A stretch of DNA of 64,000 nt from Atriophallophorus winterbourni (lineage: Eukaryota; Platyhelminthes; Trematoda; Plagiorchiida; Microphallidae): assembly GCA_013407085.1 (NCBI GenBank), contig JACCGJ010001899.1, positions 174,316-238,315 on the forward strand. The letters run 5' to 3'. The notes below the pieces were generated by a model. That model was not told the origin of the DNA, did not search any database, and saw nothing but the letters and a program-made list of their open reading frames with translations. This document shows positions 35,626 through 46,344 of this stretch, in pieces. How positions within the stretch are numbered: position 1 is the first letter of the stretch; each line of letters starts with the position of its first letter. The position numbers and the translations under genes are program-made.

Positions 35626-36579
35626 ACAGGAGATTATTTTTAACAAGCTTATTTCATTCATTTTTACGACAGAATCTAACCGGGATTGTGAGCCAAAGAG
35701 TTAAGAAAATCGATACGGCACGGTTTGTTTTCAGTCTACTTTTGATAAGTTGTTTTACGAAATACACTACAAACTATTCTACTGAAAACCGTTCTGGCAC
35801 AGCCACAGACAAAAAAATATCTTTCCGATAATCGTGATTCAGCGTTTGCGGAGCAAGTATTAGATACGGGTCAAAGCTCTGTACAAGTCAATGTTGAAAT
35901 ATTGACAATGGGTAGTAAACATCATCCTAGTTTTAGTCAGATCGACTGGCTAATAATATAGTGGACGGAGCAATCTAGAAAACGGCATTAATGCGAAGGT
36001 AAATAGTTGTTATTCAACTCATACATAGTGGTTGATTTGATATTCGTTTTCTTCGAAACAGATCAACATTAGCGCCATTTGGTTTTTTTCACAAATATAT
36101 GGCGCTGTGATCACTATTATTGTATGGACCTGGATACAAAATAGGTATAAATTTGAACACATTCATAATGACTGTAAAATGTATCTGGTCGCTAATGATA
36201 TTAAAATGTAGGGGCTTAGCAGTGATACTAATTGTGTTTTACTGCGGAACAACCTGAATGCATTGCACAAAAAAGCGTTTCAATATGAACTTCAGCTGAA
36301 TATTACAAATCCTAAAATAATACAGCTTGGATAAATTCACAAATATTCACACTTGTACTAACATTAATAACAATGCCAAGATTGTAAAACTGAAGAAAAT
36401 AACTTCAGTATTTGGTTTGTGGTATTTGGTAGTGGAAAACGGTATACAATGTGCTGCATCTTCTAGCCATGTTACGTAAATGACAAAAACGGCTTTTAGG
36501 GAAGCATTTACTCTAATAATGTAAATAAATACACGCAGTTATTCTGTGATCTGCTCAAGCGTGTATACAATTGCCTCAC

Positions 36580-36597
36580 AAAATATGTTGCTATCCA
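36580..36597 (-). CDS. candidate 18-nt micro-exon (DSNIF)
   Basis: Same signals as 28,541-28,558. Confidence 0.33.
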
Positions 36598-36720
36598 CTG
36601 TTTACAAAATCTACAGTTTAAACTTGTCAGCTGCATTCTGATTATAATATGTGCTGAGCTGTGTAGACTATTGTGTCCAGAAGCTCTCACATAAAAAATG
36701 TGGGATACGCTTATCCTCAC

Positions 36721-36744
36721 ATACAAAGTGTTTTCGAATTAGTT
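36721..36744 (-). CDS. candidate 24-nt micro-exon (LIRKHFV)
   Basis: Same signals as 28,682-28,705. Confidence 0.4.
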
Positions 36745-37124
36745 CTAATAACGGATATTTTGTATCGTCTTTTTTATGTATTTGGACCTTTGAAATCGGA
36801 ATTCGAACGCGTTGTTATTCGCTGTTGGATTGTTGTGTTTGAAATGCACTAGTTTCAAATATGGTAAACATGAGCGCATCCATATATTTGTATGTAATAT
36901 TACAAACACAATTGCCTTTTTAACCATAAATATCGCATTTTCTATCTTGAATCTTTAACAAAATCTGCCGATTAGTGCTCGTAAAATCGAACGTAAACCT
37001 TAGCCCACATGTTCATAGCAGCCTTTTTAATGAACGCAAAACTTTACAACTCAGATCTTGAACCAAACCGCCTTTTTAGAACTTACGGATGATTAAATGC
37101 AAAAAGAAATGCAAACATACTTAC

Positions 37125-37133
37125 CTGGTACAC
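37125..37133 (-). CDS. candidate 9-nt micro-exon (VP)
   Basis: Same signals as 29,086-29,094. Confidence 0.42.
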
Positions 37134-38489
37134 CTTGGACGGATATTAAGTTGATTAGAGAAATTAGAATGATGTTATTGTACCAATACCAATTGTTACA
37201 GGTTATAATATGATAATCTAATTTCAATCTGATTTAATCTGATAAAAACGAAATGCTGTGTCATTACTTAGAGATTTAGCTGATTGTAACATAAGAACTT
37301 CGTTCTTTGCAGTAGCAAGTTTTGCCCTCCGAAATAAATTATTTTATATTAACCATGGTGCTGGAGAGTGCATTTCCGAGTTAATAAACTGCTCTTTGTT
37401 CAAATTGACTATCTCGCGAACTCAACGTATATTATTGTTTCTAATCGTCTAACGTTCTGCAAGAGTAATTTATATTATTTTTGGCAAAATTTTGCATCAT
37501 TACTTGAAACTATTATAAACAGACATGCAAACACCTTAACTTTATCATTTTCATCAACATACGATGGCTTTCTCACATTGCTAATAGGAATTCAGAGAAA
37601 TTCCCTACATTGCACGAACATTGTTTTATTTATTTCGGTTTCGATAAAAATAACGTCGTTCCCCCAGTGAAAGTTGCTCACAAGCATGAACGATTGGGCG
37701 AGTGCGGAAGATATTAAATGATGCAATCGTAAATTTCACATAGAATGTTTAAATCATTTATACAGATTCAAATAACTTTGCTCCCACTATGGGTGTAAAA
37801 ATATATTTTACTTTGAGCTTTTCATATCGTTTTTCAATAATTGGAGGATTCATTTTTATTATACAACACAACGGTTGTATGTGGTATTTATGAAAATATA
37901 TGTAAAATATAAAAGTATTAAATGAATAGTGAATATTAAAAATGATATTTGTTGTCATGTGTAAGCCAAACTACGCCATGCCGGAAGATAGCACCATTTG
38001 TTGGAGTAGGGTTTTCCAAAGAAATTTAGCATATACGGTAAACAAGTAGGGCTTACATTTAATAACAAAAACGTGAGACGTAAATGGATAACGTATATCC
38101 CAGTTTCATTTCCATAACACAAACATCAAACATGTGTATCAGTTGATGTCCTTCGGCAGAATAATATTGCTTCTTATCCTCATTTTGGTGAATTCACACA
38201 CACCCAGATGTTGGATTCGTTCGGTCTACAAACCATTATGAAATCCCGTTACTGATTTCGGTGCTCTGTGATATATTTTATCATTGAAAGCGATATGTTT
38301 TCAACTTTAAGTAGCAGATTCCTCTTCTGCATATTTTGTCATATGGTGAACGAATTATTATCATACGACAGACAGCTAGCAATCCATTGGCGTGTCAATA
38401 TATATGTTGTGGCAGTTCTCGTGCTCTCCACGTATTCACTATTCCATACTTCAACTAACTCCATATAATATTTTCATTTCATATTAGAT

Positions 38490-39692
38490 ATGATGGACCG
38501 TTTTGAACATCAAAGGGTTCATGTCAGGCAAACGTCACTGAAATTATTTGGTCAATATGTTCATATCATCCGCTAAGAACACCAATCTGGAAGATTGTTT
38601 ACGAGAATCCACGTTACATGATCTCACTAATAACAATAAATTGTGTCACGAAAGGATTATTTGCTGCGCTATATCGGCAGCTTCTATTAAATATGTGTAA
38701 CAAAAATGGAAATTTGAATGTTGTTGGCCTCCTTCGGTCGATGTCGACCATAGATGTTCTTCACATCGCATGAATTTCATGTTTTGCAGCTTCTTGAATG
38801 ACTAAACATACCGATTCGAGAGGAACAATCTCTCCCGCAGCGCTTGCAACGTTATTAAGAAATCTGTTTTATTGCATCAGTTGCACACTGGCGGAGTGAT
38901 CTGCTTTCCGCAGCCAAAATCTGTATTCGCTTCTCCCCCGTTTGTAGACGACGATTTACACAATACCTCAAAAGTGAGCGGTCAAGAGCAAGTTTTTCCG
39001 AGCTCGCGGGTTCGATGTCAAGAGATTTCATATGTCTTTTGCAAACATCTTTGTATCGCACGTGCGGTTTGATTAATGGTCGACTTCTTAATTGCAACTC
39101 ACCGTAGAGCAGATCTTTCGAAATACAACCATTTTCCATTCCATAGACATGACCTATCCACCGCTGACGGCGCTGACGTAATAGGGTGAACATGCTCCGT
39201 AGACCACCTTTCGATAGCACTTTAGCGTTAGTCACTCTGTCCATCCACGATATGTTCACGATACGACGGATGCTTCGTAGATGGAAAGCATTCAGCTTCC
39301 GTTCGTGTCTTGCATGGGTGGTCCAGGTTTCACTGCCGTTTAGTAAATCAGTTAGTTCATACGCGCTGTATACTATCATCTTTGTTTTTTACAGTCATCT
39401 TCCGGTTACCACAAACACGAGAGTTCAATCGGGACAAAATGACAGCTGCTCTGCAAATCTGCTTATCAATCTTCGTTTCTAGCGAGAGGTAATCCGCAAT
39501 GGGTAAACTAAGATATGTGAAATGATGTAGTAGTTCAAACTGACAGTTTTCAACAGTGATGCTTGGTGGCGATACAGTCCCTTCACCAAGGACTTTAGTC
39601 TTGCTCATGCTAATTGTTAGACCAAAGTCTCTGCATGCGGACGAAATGCCGTTTATTAGCAAATGTAAGTTCTCTTGGGAGTGAGCAATCAA
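38490..39692 (-). mobile_element. LINE copy 6, 3' part only
   Basis: C-terminal frame (38,855-39,379) and the end of RT (39,357-39,704). Stops inside RT, just before the FADD box, at a breakpoint shared exactly with copy 9. Confidence 0.9.
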
Positions 39693-39995
39693 GGTGAATA
39701 TCAATCCCTAAATCGTGATTCAGCGTTTGTGGAGCCAGTTTTAGATACGGGTCAAAGCTCTGTTTAAGACAATGTTGAAATATTGACACTGGGTAGTAAA
39801 CATCCTCTTAGTTTTAGTCAGATCGACTGGCAAATATTATACTGGACGGAGCAATCTAGTAAACGGCATTGGTCCAAAGGTAAATATTTGTTATTCACCT
39901 AATACATACTAGTTGATTTGATATTCTTTGTCTTCGAAACCTATCAAAATTAGCGCCATTTTTTTCACAAATGTATGGCGCTGTGATCACTATTA

Positions 39996-40355
39996 ATGTA
40001 TGGACCTGGATACAAAATACCTATGAAATTGAACACTAGTCGTAGTCATTCATACGAAACGTTAAACAACATAGGCGTAATACAAATGTTTAGGCTGTAA
40101 GTTAAACATAGTCATACGGGTAGACCACCACTTAGTATATTACCTTTTACTGACAAAGACCCATTTCTTGCAGAATTACACGTTTTTCCTTAAACCGATC
40201 TATCTGATGGCACTCACATTTGTCAGCATAATGAATACACGATAGGTCTTAAACATAAACCAGTTGATTTTTATGTCATTTGCCAAAATGTTGTGAGTGC
40301 ACGAACGAATGATGATGGCACCCATGCTCCGCTTTCAAACGTGATAGCTCACTAA
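39996..40355 (+). pseudogene. 360-nt conserved-length reading frame, two stops
   Basis: MYGPGYKIPMKLN to NVIAH. Stops: TAA after MFRL and TAA after HVFP. It reads GRPPLS where the other two copies have a TGA, which shows that the TGA is derived. Same length as 16,787 and 27,214. The copy near 62.8-63.1 kb lacks about 25 nt. Confidence 0.4.
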
Positions 40356-40794
40356 GTCTCAGTCAGAGGTGCAACACAAGTTCATATAACGGTGCAACGA
40401 AACGAAATTCGGTTATTGTATGAATCGTTTATCTTTTCAAAAGAAAGGTGTTCAAGGTTTCTCAAACGTTGAGAGAAAAACAATATTTATTTGCTTGCAA
40501 CGTGGCGAACAAGTGCACCAACGATTCAGATATATGCTTCAATGTGGTTAAATTGATTCAGGTTAGACTATTACCAATGCGCTCAATACATTCGTGCAGA
40601 AGTGTTATATAAATCTTGATATTTTTCCGTTGGTAATTTACTGTGCAATATATCAATAATGCTAATTATTGCTTTGAATAAATTGTAAAACATTTTACAT
40701 AATTGAGGCTTATCACTAAATGCATTATTGGAAAAGTATCATTATTAAACAGCGGCGCAAACGCGCAATTTATCTTAATCTTATCTATTTCAAG

Positions 40795-40908
40795 CACTTG
40801 CGGACCCTGATCCTAACGTCCTATCCTAATGAGTACAAACAGCACGAAACCTGTCGAGCAACGTGTGTGATTGATGGAGATGCATGCAAGTGTGCCTTTA
40901 GTTCATGA
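40795..40908 (+). CDS. candidate cysteine-rich terminal exon, copy 1
   Basis: After the pyrimidine-rich acceptor TTATCTATTTCAAG the plus strand is open for 37 codons to TGA. The end carries QHETC-x3-C-x6-C-x-C and then AFSS. Compared with the three tandem copies, most differences are amino-acid changing and lie in the first two thirds, while the cysteine end is unchanged. The C-x3-C-x6-C-x-C spacing is EGF-like, but too short to assign. No start codon or upstream exon is established. Confidence 0.4.
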   Translation, partial: HLRTLILTSYPNEYKQHETCRATCVIDGDACKCAFSS

Positions 40909-41002
40909 TCATGTGTTCAAATGGATTCGACTTATAAGTTAAATCATGAGATTGAACAAGTTATTCATACAACGTCATCACAACGCTGTCCAAAATACTT
41001 AC

Positions 41003-41029
41003 TTGTTGATGTTCCAGATGCAGCGGTAT
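41003..41029 (-). CDS. 27-nt micro-exon, type b (TAASGTST)
   Basis: TTGTTGTTTTTCCAG / 27 nt / GTAAGTATTTTG: a strong pyrimidine tract and a consensus donor. Open in the family phase and rich in S, T and A, as expected for an extracellular spacer. Confidence 0.7.
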
Positions 41030-41279
41030 CTGGAAAAACAACAAAAACATAACGAAAATAATGATTGTGTAATTCTCAATATTTCTTAATGTACATATAT
41101 AAGAGAGACTGGGATCTGAGTTAACATCATACAAAAATTCTGATTTGAGCAAGAGGTTTGATTTATCCGTTTTGTCGATCATTAAGGTTTACCTTAAAAT
41201 TTAGATACTCATAAAGAAACTTGAATAAACTCAATCATTATTGCAGTCCAAATAATCTTACTAGCAGAGACAGATAACA

Positions 41280-41350
41280 GAGTTAACACACACGGATAAC
41301 ACTCAGGTAACACAGCTACCACAGGTGACCAAGGTAAACACAGGTAACCC
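41280..41350. repeat. degenerate CAGGTAACA array
   Basis: Imperfect 10-13 bp repeats (GGATAACACT, CAGGTAACAC, CAGGTGACCA, CAGGTAACCC); repeated in each 907-bp unit (about 42.17 and 43.08 kb). Function unknown. Confidence 0.6.
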
Positions 41351-41684
41351 TTAATACAGTTTTAACGTTCACAACATGGAAACACCCCTTTCGCACCGAT
41401 GGACCGAGGATGTACCGACACATCAAATAATTTTACAGGATTATGGTCTTCAAGTTGGGCTTTATGGTGACGATACTTAAATCCGACCAATGATTAGTTG
41501 GGAATTTACATGCGATGCATGTATGACGCTCGCATGATTTGAAGTGAAGATACACTTAATACATTATATTTACTACGTACGTTGTGGTAAATTATAACGC
41601 TTATCTTACTCGAGCTTTGATTAGACCGATATTTTATAATTCACACAAGCGCAATTTTGTTCATTCTTCCTCATCTATTTCAAG

Positions 41685-41798
41685 CGCATGCGGCCGCTGA
41701 TCCTTCAGTTCTTTCCTAATGAGTGCGAACAGCACGAAACCTGTCGTGTAATGTGTGTGATTGATGGAGATGCATGCAAGTGTGCCTTTAGTTCATGA
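41685..41798 (+). CDS. candidate cysteine-rich terminal exon, copy 2
   Basis: Acceptor TTCTTCCTCATCTATTTCAAG. 37 codons: RMRPLIL, FFPNECEQHETC, the C-x3-C-x6-C-x-C pattern and stop. Compared with copy 1 it gains a cysteine (Y to C), so the copies differ in cysteine number. Confidence 0.42.
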   Translation, partial: RMRPLILQFFPNECEQHETCRVMCVIDGDACKCAFSS

Positions 41799-41891
41799 TA
41801 ATGTGTTCAAATGGATTCGACTTATAAGTTAGATCATGAGATTCAACAGGTTATTCGTACAACGTCATCCAACGCTGTCTAATATACTTAC

Positions 41892-41918
41892 TTGTTGGTG
41901 ATCCAGGTGCAGCGGTAT
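41892..41918 (-). CDS. 27-nt micro-exon, type b (TAAPGSPT)
   Basis: TTTTGCTGTTTTTCCAG / 27 nt / GTAAGTATATTAG. Open in the family phase. Confidence 0.72.
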
Positions 41919-42516
41919 CTGGAAAAACAGCAAAATACATAACGAAAATAATGATTGTGTAATTCTCAATGTTTCCTAATGTTCATATATAAGGAAGCCA
42001 GAGATCTGAGTTAACATCATATGAAAAGTTCTGTTTTGAGCAACAGGTTTGATTTATCAGTTTTGTCGATTAGGATTAACCTTAATGTTTAGATACTTAT
42101 AACGAAACTTGAATAAACTCAAGCATTATAGCAGTCCAAATGATCCTACTAGCAGAGACAGATAACAGAGTTAACACACACGGATAACACTCAGGTTACA
42201 CAGCTAACACAGGTGACCAAGTTAAACACAGGTAATCCTTAACACAATTAAACGTTCAAAACATGGAAACACCCCGTGCACTTCTCAGCATTGGACAATA
42301 CACCGATGGACCGAGGATATACCGACACATCAAATAATTTTACAGGATTATGGTCTTCAATTTGTGCTTTATGGTGACGATACTTAAATCCGACCAATGA
42401 TTAGTTGGGAATTTACATGCGATGCATGTATGACGCTCGCATGATTTGAAGTGAAGATACACTTAATACATTATATTTACTACGTACGTTGTGGTAAATT
42501 ATAACGCTTATCTTAC

Positions 42517-42540
42517 TCGAGCTTTGATTAGACCGATATT
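42517..42540 (-). CDS. possible 24-nt micro-exon (YRSNQSS)
   Basis: GTGAATTATAG / 24 nt / GTAAGATAAGC on the minus strand; open in the family phase. The pyrimidine tract is poor, and the first unit (about 41.63 kb) has lost the AG, so this may be chance. Confidence 0.2.
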
Positions 42541-42591
42541 CTATAATTCACACAAGCGCAATTTTGTTCATTCTTCCTCATCTATTTCAAG

Positions 42592-42705
42592 CGCATGCGG
42601 CCGCTGATCCTTCAGTTCTTTCCTAATGAGTGCGAACAGCACGAAACCTGTCGTGTAATGTGTGTGATTGATGGAGATGCATGCAAGTGTGCCTTTAGTT
42701 CATGA
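42592..42705 (+). CDS. candidate cysteine-rich terminal exon, copy 3
   Basis: Identical to copy 2, one 907-bp period further on. Confidence 0.42.
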   Translation, partial: RMRPLILQFFPNECEQHETCRVMCVIDGDACKCAFSS

Positions 42706-42798
42706 TAATGTGTTCAAATGGATTCGACTTATAAGTTAGATCATGAGATTCAACAGGTTATTCGTACAACGTCATCCAACGCTGTCTAATATACTTAC

Positions 42799-42825
42799 TT
42801 GTTGGTGATCCAGGTGCAGCGGTAT
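42799..42825 (-). CDS. 27-nt micro-exon, type b (TAAPGSPT)
   Basis: Identical to 41,892-41,918, one repeat unit further on. Confidence 0.72.
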
Positions 42826-43423
42826 CTGGAAAAACAGCAAAATACATAACGAAAATAATGATTGTGTAATTCTCAATGTTTCCTAATGTTCATATATAAG
42901 GAAGCCAGAGATCTGAGTTAACATCATATGAAAAGTTCTGTTTTGAGCAACAGGTTTGATTTATCAGTTTTGTCGATTAGGATTAACCTTAATGTTTAGA
43001 TACTTATAACGAAACTTGAATAAACTCAAGCATTATAGCAGTCCAAATGATCCTACTAGCAGAGACAGATAACAGAGTTAACACACACGGATAACACTCA
43101 GGTTACACAGCTAACACAGGTGACCAAGTTAAACACAGGTAATCCTTAACACAATTAAACGTTCAAAACATGGAAACACCCCGTGCACTTCTCAGCATTG
43201 GACAATACACCGATGGACCGAGGATATACCGACACATCAAATAATTTTACAGGATTATGGTCTTCAATTTGTGCTTTATGGTGACGATACTTAAATCCGA
43301 CCAATGATTAGTTGGGAATTTACATGCGATGCATGTATGACGCTCGCATGATTTGAAATGAAGATACACTTAATACATTCTATTTACTACGTACGTTGTG
43401 GTAAATTATAACGCTTATCTTAC

Positions 43424-43447
43424 TCGAGCTTTGATTAGACCGATATT
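43424..43447 (-). CDS. possible 24-nt micro-exon (YRSNQSS)
   Basis: Copy of 42,517-42,540 in the next unit, with the same weak acceptor. Confidence 0.2.
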
Positions 43448-43498
43448 CTATAATTCACACAAGCGCAATTTTGTTCATTCTTCCTCATCTATTTCAAG

Positions 43499-43612
43499 CG
43501 CATGCGGCCGCTGATCCTTCAGTTCTTTCCTAATGAGTGCGAACAGCACGAAACCTGTCGTGTAATGTGTGTGATTGATGGAGATGCATGCAAGTGTGCC
43601 TTTAGTTCATGA
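43499..43612 (+). CDS. candidate cysteine-rich terminal exon, copy 4
   Basis: Same as copies 2 and 3. The repeat unit breaks shortly after it: about 11 bp are missing near 43,620. Confidence 0.42.
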   Translation, partial: RMRPLILQFFPNECEQHETCRVMCVIDGDACKCAFSS

Positions 43613-43695
43613 TAATGTGTTCGACTTATAAGTTAGATCATGAGATTGAACAGGTTATTCGTACAACGTCATCCGACGCTGTCTAATATACTTAC

Positions 43696-43722
43696 TTGCT
43701 GATGTTTCAGGTCTAACGCTAT
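43696..43722 (-). CDS. 27-nt micro-exon, type b (SVRPETSA)
   Basis: TTGCTGTTTTTCTAG / 27 nt / GTAAGTATATTAG. 8 of 27 bases differ from 42,799, yet the following 75 intron bases differ at only two. Frame 1 has TAG; the family phase is open. Confidence 0.73.
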
Positions 43723-44343
43723 CTAGAAAAACAGCAAAAAACAAAACGAAAATAATTATTTTGTAATTCTCAATTTATCTTAATGTTGATATATAATTTA
43801 ACATTAGAAATTACTTAAAAATTTTAAAACATCGGTCTCATAAAGTTTCCACTGTTGAAACGATTTATTATTACTTATGGCATTCCATATGGATTAAAGT
43901 TTGTTTGCTATATAAACAGCATGAATAATGTACATATTCATAATGACGGTGAAATGTATTTGGTCGCTAATTATATTTAGATGTATGGGCTTTGCAGTAA
44001 TACTAATTGTGTTTTACTGCAGAACAACCTGAATGCATTGCACAAAAAAGCGTTTCAATATGAACTTCAGCTGAATATTACAAATCCTAAAATAATGCAG
44101 CTTAGAGAAAATCACGAATGTTGACACTTGCACTAACATTAATAACAATGTCACTGAGGAAAATAACTTAAGTATTTGGTTTGTGGTATTTGGTAGTGGA
44201 AAACGGTATACAATGTGCTGCGTCTTCTAGCCATGTTACGTAAATGACAAAAACGGCTTTTAGGGAAGCATTTACTCGAATAATGTGAATAGATACACGC
44301 AGTTATTCTGTGATCTGCTCAGGCGTGGAAACAATTGCCTCAC

Positions 44344-44361
44344 AAAATATGTTGCTATCCA
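44344..44361 (-). pseudogene. 18-nt micro-exon copy at a deletion junction
   Basis: The donor and interior match 28,541, but the upstream (minus sense) sequence is deleted from just beyond the acceptor (TTTA joined to TTGTACC), which also removes the 24-nt and 9-nt exons of this block. Confidence 0.3.
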
Positions 44362-46344
44362 CTGTTTATTGTACCAATACCAATTGTTACAGGTTATAAT
44401 ATGATAATCTAATTTCAATCTGATTTAATCTGATAAAAACGAAATGCTGTGTCATTAGTTAGATATTTAACTGATTGTAACATAAGCAAAACTTCGTTCT
44501 TTGAAGTAGCAAGTTTTGCCCTCCGAAACAAATTAATTATATTAACCATGGTGCTGGAAAGTGCATTTCCGAGTATTAAACTGCTCTTCGTTCAAATTGA
44601 CTATCTCGCGAACACAGCGTATATTATTGTTTCTAATCGTCTAACGTTCTGCGAGACTAATTAATATTATTTTCGGCAAAGTGTTGCACCATTAATTGAA
44701 TCTATTATAAACAGACAAGCAAACACCTTGGCATGATCATTTTCACTAACATACGATAGGTTTTTCACATGGATAATGGAAATTCAGAGAAATTCCCTAC
44801 ATTGAGCGAAACATTGTTTTATTGATTTCGGTTTGGATAAAATAACGTCGTTTCCCCAGTGAAAGTTGCTCACAAGCATGAACGATTTGGCGAATGTGGA
44901 AGATGATAAATGATGCAACCGTAAATTTCATATAGAATGTTTTAATCATTTATACAGATTCAAATAACTTTTACTCCTAAACAATATAATGGGACAGAAA
45001 ATTTATAGGAAACTGTAGAAATTCATCACAAGCTACCTTAGCTAACGTTTAATTTATTATTCTCATTTTAATGCGTATCCCGATTAAGGCAAAGTGCCGC
45101 GCAGGAACATCATGTACTTGTGATAAGATACAGCCAAGATTTTATGACCTAGTGGTTTGGATAACCGTACATTATAATCTACGTAAATGTTGCACTGTCC
45201 ACGAAATCGATATCATCAGTGGTCTATCGCATTAGCCGTTATTTAGATAAAACTGTTTCTTAAAAAACCAATTTTTGTGTTCCACTTCTAAACGACACGT
45301 ATGCTTCGCACAAACGGTCATGAGAAAACAAACTGCAATGGAGTGTGCAAAATATTTGCGATCCCGGCATTTTTCTCTCATACACGCTCAAAGAGGGGCG
45401 TGGATCATACTATCGTATAAACGAACAAATCTGTCTGGATTCGTGTTGATTAAACACGCGCTCCTCTTTGCTATACAAATTGCGGCGGATATATGAACAT
45501 TCCTTACACGATCATGTACTATAATAATAACCACATATATAAACCCGAAACCAAACTATGCTTCGCACCATGGGTGCAAATATATATTTAACTTTGAGCT
45601 TTTCATATCGTTTTTCGAGAACTGAAGGATTCATTATTATTATGCAACACAACGGTTGTTTTTGCTATTTATGAATATATGTAAATTATAAAATTATTAA
45701 ATGAATGATGAATATCAAAAATGATATTTGTTGTCATGTGTAAGCCAAACTACGCTTAATACAACGCCATGTTGAAAGATAGCAACATTTGTTAGATTAG
45801 GTTTTTCCAAAGAAATTGAGCACGTACGGTAAACAAGTAGGGCTTACATTTGATAACAAAAACGTGAGACGTAAAGGAATGACGTATATCTAAGTTTCAT
45901 TTCCATAACACAAACATCAAACATTTGAATTAGTTAATGTCCTCCGGCAGAATAATATTGCTTCTTATCCTCATTTTGGTGAATTCACATACATCCAGAT
46001 GTTGAAATCGTTCGGTCCACAAACCATTGCGAACTCCCATTACTGATATCGGTTCTCTGTGATATATGTTATTATTGAAAGCGATATGTTTTCAACTTTA
46101 AATAGCAGATACCTCTTCTGCATATTCCTTCATATGGTGAACGAATACGTTCATTATCATTTTTATTGTACGTAGCAAGAATCTTCAAAATATTATACGA
46201 AAGATAAGTAGCAATCCATTGGCTTGTCAATATATATGCTGTGGCAGTGGTCATGCTCTCCACGTGTTCAGTAATCCATACTTCAACTAAATCCATATAA
46301 TATTTTCATTTTGTAATAGATACGATAACGAGAAAGTTTTTTGA

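Larger units (their letters stand above)
36160..39692. repeat. segmental duplication, second family (copy 1)
   Basis: Matches 58,730-62,512 apart from about 0.6 kb of block E deleted near 37,780. Both end at the identical LINE truncation (GAGCAATCAAGGTGAATATCA). Confidence 0.88.
40830..43800. repeat. 907-bp tandem repeat, about 3.3 units plus a diverged leading unit
   Basis: The word AGCACGAAACCTG occurs at 40,841, 41,731, 42,638 and 43,545, giving periods of 890, 907 and 907. The two inner units are nearly identical. Each unit holds a minus-strand 27-nt micro-exon and a plus-strand cysteine-rich exon. The related region at 63.6 kb has no such expansion. Confidence 0.95.
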
